From: Paenibacillus sp. GM2
Lineage (GTDB): Bacteria; Bacillota; Bacilli; Paenibacillales; Paenibacillaceae
DNA length: 64,000 bases
Reading direction: 5' to 3'
Assembly: GCF_900069005.2 (NCBI RefSeq)
Contig: NZ_LN831278.1
Span: 257,782-321,781 of the forward strand
Shown here: positions 61,166 to 64,000 of the stretch, piece after piece
Numbering within the stretch: position 1 is the stretch's first letter
How the letters are laid out: each line of letters opens with the position of its first letter
The notes under the pieces: model-generated
The model's database searches: none
Seen by the model: the letters and a program-made list of their open reading frames with translations, nothing else
What the model was told of the DNA's origin: nothing
Translations under genes and position numbers: made by a program

Positions 61166-62368
61166 TTACTCCTTCATGTTTTTCAGAAAAGAATCCTTGG
61201 TTGTACCAAGTCGTTGTATTTTGACAGATACCTTGATGTTTACAGGCAGGGTACGGAAGTATCGTTCATCCCAGTCATGTCTTAGTTCCTTCCATGCCCG
61301 CGGATTAGAACGGTGGACAACTTCTCCGAAGCCGAAGATATCCGCGCCAAAATTTTGCTGAACCGTATGAATAGAATCTTCCATAATTGATTTAATCCGT
61401 TCGTTAAGCAGGTGTTCAATCATTTCGATTGTCTCGACATTTAGCAGATTCAGATTCTTGCACTCCACATCCGCGATATTTCCACTGATTTTCACATCAA
61501 TATCGATTTGCGGCTTGCCTTGTATCACTTTGCCGTGAGATTTGGTCTTGGAGTTGATAACCTCGAAGGAGAGTTTGCCTCCGTCCGGGCATTTAGCGTG
61601 TTCCATTGTATTTTTGATATTGCCGCGGATGAAATTGTAGCCCTTGCTCTGGTCCTCCGTTAGCCAGCCCACTACCTTATCGCGTTTAAATGCGGCGATC
61701 CCTGTGAATTTCAGCTGGGTTGGCGTATCGATTCCTTCAATATTTTGCTTCTTCGCACCGATCTCGGGATCGCCTAGAATGCGAATTCCGGGGAGTACGG
61801 GTTGTTTGCCGTCACTAAGCAGATCGCTGATCATCTCGTTTAACGTTTCTGTCAGGCTGGGAGCCCAGGTTTGCTCCGAAGTCTCCAATGAGGCGAACAA
61901 TTTATTCGCGGGAATCTTCTGCAAGGGAGTCATAATCTTGAGCGCGTCCTCTGCGGAAGCATTTTTTACGACTGCTAAATAGAAGTCAGTTCTCAACTCA
62001 TGGTCCCGCAGCAGGAAATCGAGCGCTTCGGCAACGCCGGTGTCCGCCAAGGATTGTCCAAGCAGCGCCATTCTGAGTTGCGAGACATATATTTTCCGCG
62101 GACTAATGTTGCTGATTCTACGGATAGCCTCAGAGACCGTATGCCCTTTGGCTGTATATAGGGTGGCCGGGGATTCGCCCCCTCCTTTGCCACTGGATAC
62201 CTCGCTGGGATTCACGACCTGAACAGATACCTGGTATCCATCTCCGTCCTTGTCCAGTCCAAGTCCAACAGCGATGGCAAGTTCATTTAATTCGCGGCGG
62301 TTCCAGCATCCTGTCAAAAGTGTAGACGCCATGAGAAGCAGGAACAGGCAAGCTGTAAATCTCTTCAT
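61166..62368 (-). CDS. gerKC: GerA-type spore germination lipoprotein (C subunit)
   Basis: A 400-aa lipoprotein of the Ger(x)C family, part of the nutrient germinant receptor on the outer face of the spore inner membrane. Signal peptide with lipobox LLTGC (Cys near residue 21), then the family signature WNRRELNELAIAVGLGLDK, the GHTVSEAIRRISNISPRKIYVSQLRMALLG region and the C-terminal domain containing IDIDVKISGNIADVE. The frame starts at 62368 with AAAGGTGG about 12 nt upstream. It lies directly behind gerKA, with a short gap. Confidence 0.94.
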   Translation of the reverse strand: MKRFTACLFLLLMASTLLTGCWNRRELNELAIAVGLGLDKDGDGYQVSVQVVNPSEVSSGKGGGESPATLYTAKGHTVSEAIRRISNISPRKIYVSQLRMALLGQSLADTGVAEALDFLLRDHELRTDFYLAVVKNASAEDALKIMTPLQKIPANKLFASLETSEQTWAPSLTETLNEMISDLLSDGKQPVLPGIRILGDPEIGAKKQNIEGIDTPTQLKFTGIAAFKRDKVVGWLTEDQSKGYNFIRGNIKNTMEHAKCPDGGKLSFEVINSKTKSHGKVIQGKPQIDIDVKISGNIADVECKNLNLLNVETIEMIEHLLNERIKSIMEDSIHTVQQNFGADIFGFGEVVHRSNPRAWKELRHDWDERYFRTLPVNIKVSVKIQRLGTTKDSFLKNMKE

Positions 62369-62389
62369 AGCCTTGGTCGGGCCACCTTT

Positions 62390-64000
62390 CTATCTTGGCT
62401 TCGGAGGATTCTGTCCCGAACCGGGAGTCTCCCGTTGAATATTCTTCTGATTAATAAGCCGTGGACGCTTAATCATAAAGCGATGCGGGAAGCGCAAGAG
62501 AGTATCCTTGTTGTCGCTAGGAATCATCGGCCCGAATGGTGTCATATAAGGAACGCCAAAGGTGCGCAGGCTGCATAGATGAAGAATTATCGTTGTACAT
62601 CCGACAAATATGCCCACCAGCCCGAATGAAGCTGCCAATCCCATGAGAGGGAAGCGCAGCATGCGGAAGGCAATGGACATGTTATAGGAAGGCAGTACAA
62701 AGCTGGAGATCGCCGTAAGGGACACAACGATGACCATAGCAGCGGAGATAAATCCGGCTTGAACTGCCGCTTGACCTATAACCAGCGTGCCCACAATCGA
62801 GACTGCTGCTCCGATATATTTAGGCATCCGTACGCCGGCCTCGCGCAGGATCTCGAAGGTGAGCTCCATCATAAGCGCTTCGATAAATGCCGGAAAAGGT
62901 ACCGCTTCCCGCTGTGCAGCCAAGCTCATTAATAATTGGGTCGGAATCATCTCTTGATGAAAAGTCGTCACTGCAATATAGAAGGACGGGCTCAACAGAG
63001 AGATAACGAGGCCTACATACCTTAAAATCCGGATGAAGCTGCTGATATCTGCCCGCTGGTAATAATCCTCCGCCGCATGCATGAAGGAGACGAAGGGCGC
63101 CGGTACGGCAAGCACAATCGGCGTACCATCAACTAAGATGGCGATTTTCCCCTCCAGTAACTCGGCGGCAATGACATCAGGCCGTTCCGTGTAATAGACA
63201 GTTGGAAAAGGCGTTAGTGTCTCATCTTGAATCAATTCTTCGATATAACCGCTCTCAAGGATCGAATCGATGTTGATATTGTCCAGTCGGGAATGAACTT
63301 CCTGTACGATCTGCTCGCTAACGAGACCTTTAATGTACATAATGGCTACATCGGTCCGTGAGACATGGCCAATTTGCCGCGATTCCAGCCAAAGCGAGGG
63401 GTCCTTGATTCTACGCCGCACCAGCGCAGTGTTGGTGCGCAGCGATTCGGAGAACCCTTCGCGCGATCCGCGGACGACATTCTCCGAAGAGGTCTCGGTC
63501 ACACCGCGGTCTCTCCAACCGCGGATGCTTGCTGCAATCACAGACGTTTCTCCATCTATGAACAGAATAGCGTCCCCGGACATCAGAGAGTGGAACAGGG
63601 TATTGAAATCTGACAGGTCATGAATGTCGCTGAAAGTGAGCGCACGATCTTTAATGAGCTGGATCACATTAGAAGTATCCATTTTCTTGTTATCAAGCTG
63701 GGCCAGCATATTCCCTTCCGGCTGCATTAACGGTTCCATAATGAAGTCATTTACGACAGAGCCGTCGCATAACCCGTCGATGAATAGAACGGCAATGAGC
63801 CGGTCATTAGCCAGGCCAAGAGGGAATTTCCTAATAATCAGATCAGTGCTGTTTCCAAGCGTCGTTTCAATATACTTGATGTTTTTTTCGAGACTTTTAT
63901 CGATTGGCGGGAGCTTGGAATCCAGGTCCGTTTCTATTTCATGATCTGACTCGGATTGCTGGCTTGTCTGTTGGTTACTTTGTTGCTTCCCCTGCTGGTT
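62390..64000 (-). CDS. gerKA: GerA-type spore germination protein (A subunit), start outside window
   Basis: At least 536 residues of the GerAA/GerKA family; the gene continues past the right edge. The visible N-terminal region is very Gln/Ser/Asn-rich (NQQTSQQSESDHE) before the GerA core begins (STDLIIRKFPLG). Core signatures are SGDAILFIDGE, the AASIRGW region, PFPAFIEALMMELTFEILREAGVRMP, and four to five C-terminal membrane spans (IGAAVSIVGTLVIGQAAVQ, FISAAMVIVVSLTAISSFVLP, LGLAASFGLVGIFVG-like). The C-terminal tail is short and basic (RETPGSGQNPPKPR). First gene of the operon as far as can be seen; promoter off the window. Confidence 0.94.
   Translation of the reverse strand, partial: NQQGKQQSNQQTSQQSESDHEIETDLDSKLPPIDKSLEKNIKYIETTLGNSTDLIIRKFPLGLANDRLIAVLFIDGLCDGSVVNDFIMEPLMQPEGNMLAQLDNKKMDTSNVIQLIKDRALTFSDIHDLSDFNTLFHSLMSGDAILFIDGETSVIAASIRGWRDRGVTETSSENVVRGSREGFSESLRTNTALVRRRIKDPSLWLESRQIGHVSRTDVAIMYIKGLVSEQIVQEVHSRLDNINIDSILESGYIEELIQDETLTPFPTVYYTERPDVIAAELLEGKIAILVDGTPIVLAVPAPFVSFMHAAEDYYQRADISSFIRILRYVGLVISLLSPSFYIAVTTFHQEMIPTQLLMSLAAQREAVPFPAFIEALMMELTFEILREAGVRMPKYIGAAVSIVGTLVIGQAAVQAGFISAAMVIVVSLTAISSFVLPSYNMSIAFRMLRFPLMGLAASFGLVGIFVGCTTIILHLCSLRTFGVPYMTPFGPMIPSDNKDTLLRFPHRFMIKRPRLINQKNIQRETPGSGQNPPKPR

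Overview
The window looks like the chromosome of an endospore-forming Firmicute close to Paenibacillus. The evidence is roughly 50% GC, AGGAGG-type ribosome sites with frequent GTG/TTG starts, S-layer-homology (SLH) anchored polysaccharide lyases, a GerA-type spore germination operon carrying the small D gene, Cna-B/LPXTG adhesins and a PucR-controlled ureide operon. No rRNA, tRNA or CRISPR array was seen. Two genes run off the edges: a copper ATPase on the left and gerKA on the right.

Left part (1-16 kb): end of copA plus copZ; a ClbS-like protein tail-to-tail with a two-gene DrrAB-type ABC exporter; a type 2 ferredoxin-NADP reductase behind a near-consensus Fur box; a degraded surface-protein fragment; a giant (1692 aa) pseudokinase/NTPase/GAF/histidine kinase overlapping its NarL-type response regulator; a cold-shock pair (csp and a YdjO-like protein); an AAC(3)-family acetyltransferase; moaE-moaA; an HxlR regulator; and an IS3-family remnant.

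Middle (16-30 kb): a secreted protein built from four AFYGP-type repeats, a PLP lyase, then two tandem PL8 polysaccharide lyases. The first ends in a dockerin-like domain. The second carries a cohesin-like domain, a Gly-Asn linker and three SLH repeats. Together they suggest a miniature surface-tethered enzyme complex. A glutamate dehydrogenase and an 800-bp stretch without an intact gene follow.

30-42 kb, minus strand: PucR regulator, then allC - MFS - allE - allD - fdrA(allF) - DUF1116(allG) - DUF2877(allH) - arcC/allK. This is a near-complete route from allantoate through ureidoglycine, ureidoglycolate and oxalurate to oxamate plus carbamoyl phosphate, with ATP made by carbamate kinase. 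A 13/14 cre match and a strong palindrome lie ahead of allC.

42-64 kb: alpha/beta hydrolase, a 1097-aa secreted multidomain protein, an AT-rich membrane protein, HAD phosphatase, a decayed small gene, a DsrE-like protein, a lipoprotein, a pyruvate kinase with altered potassium-site residues, a 1509-aa LPXTG adhesin, an orphan SARP-like response regulator, an aldehyde dehydrogenase, and the gerKA-gerKC-gerKD-gerKB operon whose permease has an unusual 127-residue Ser/Asn-rich tail.
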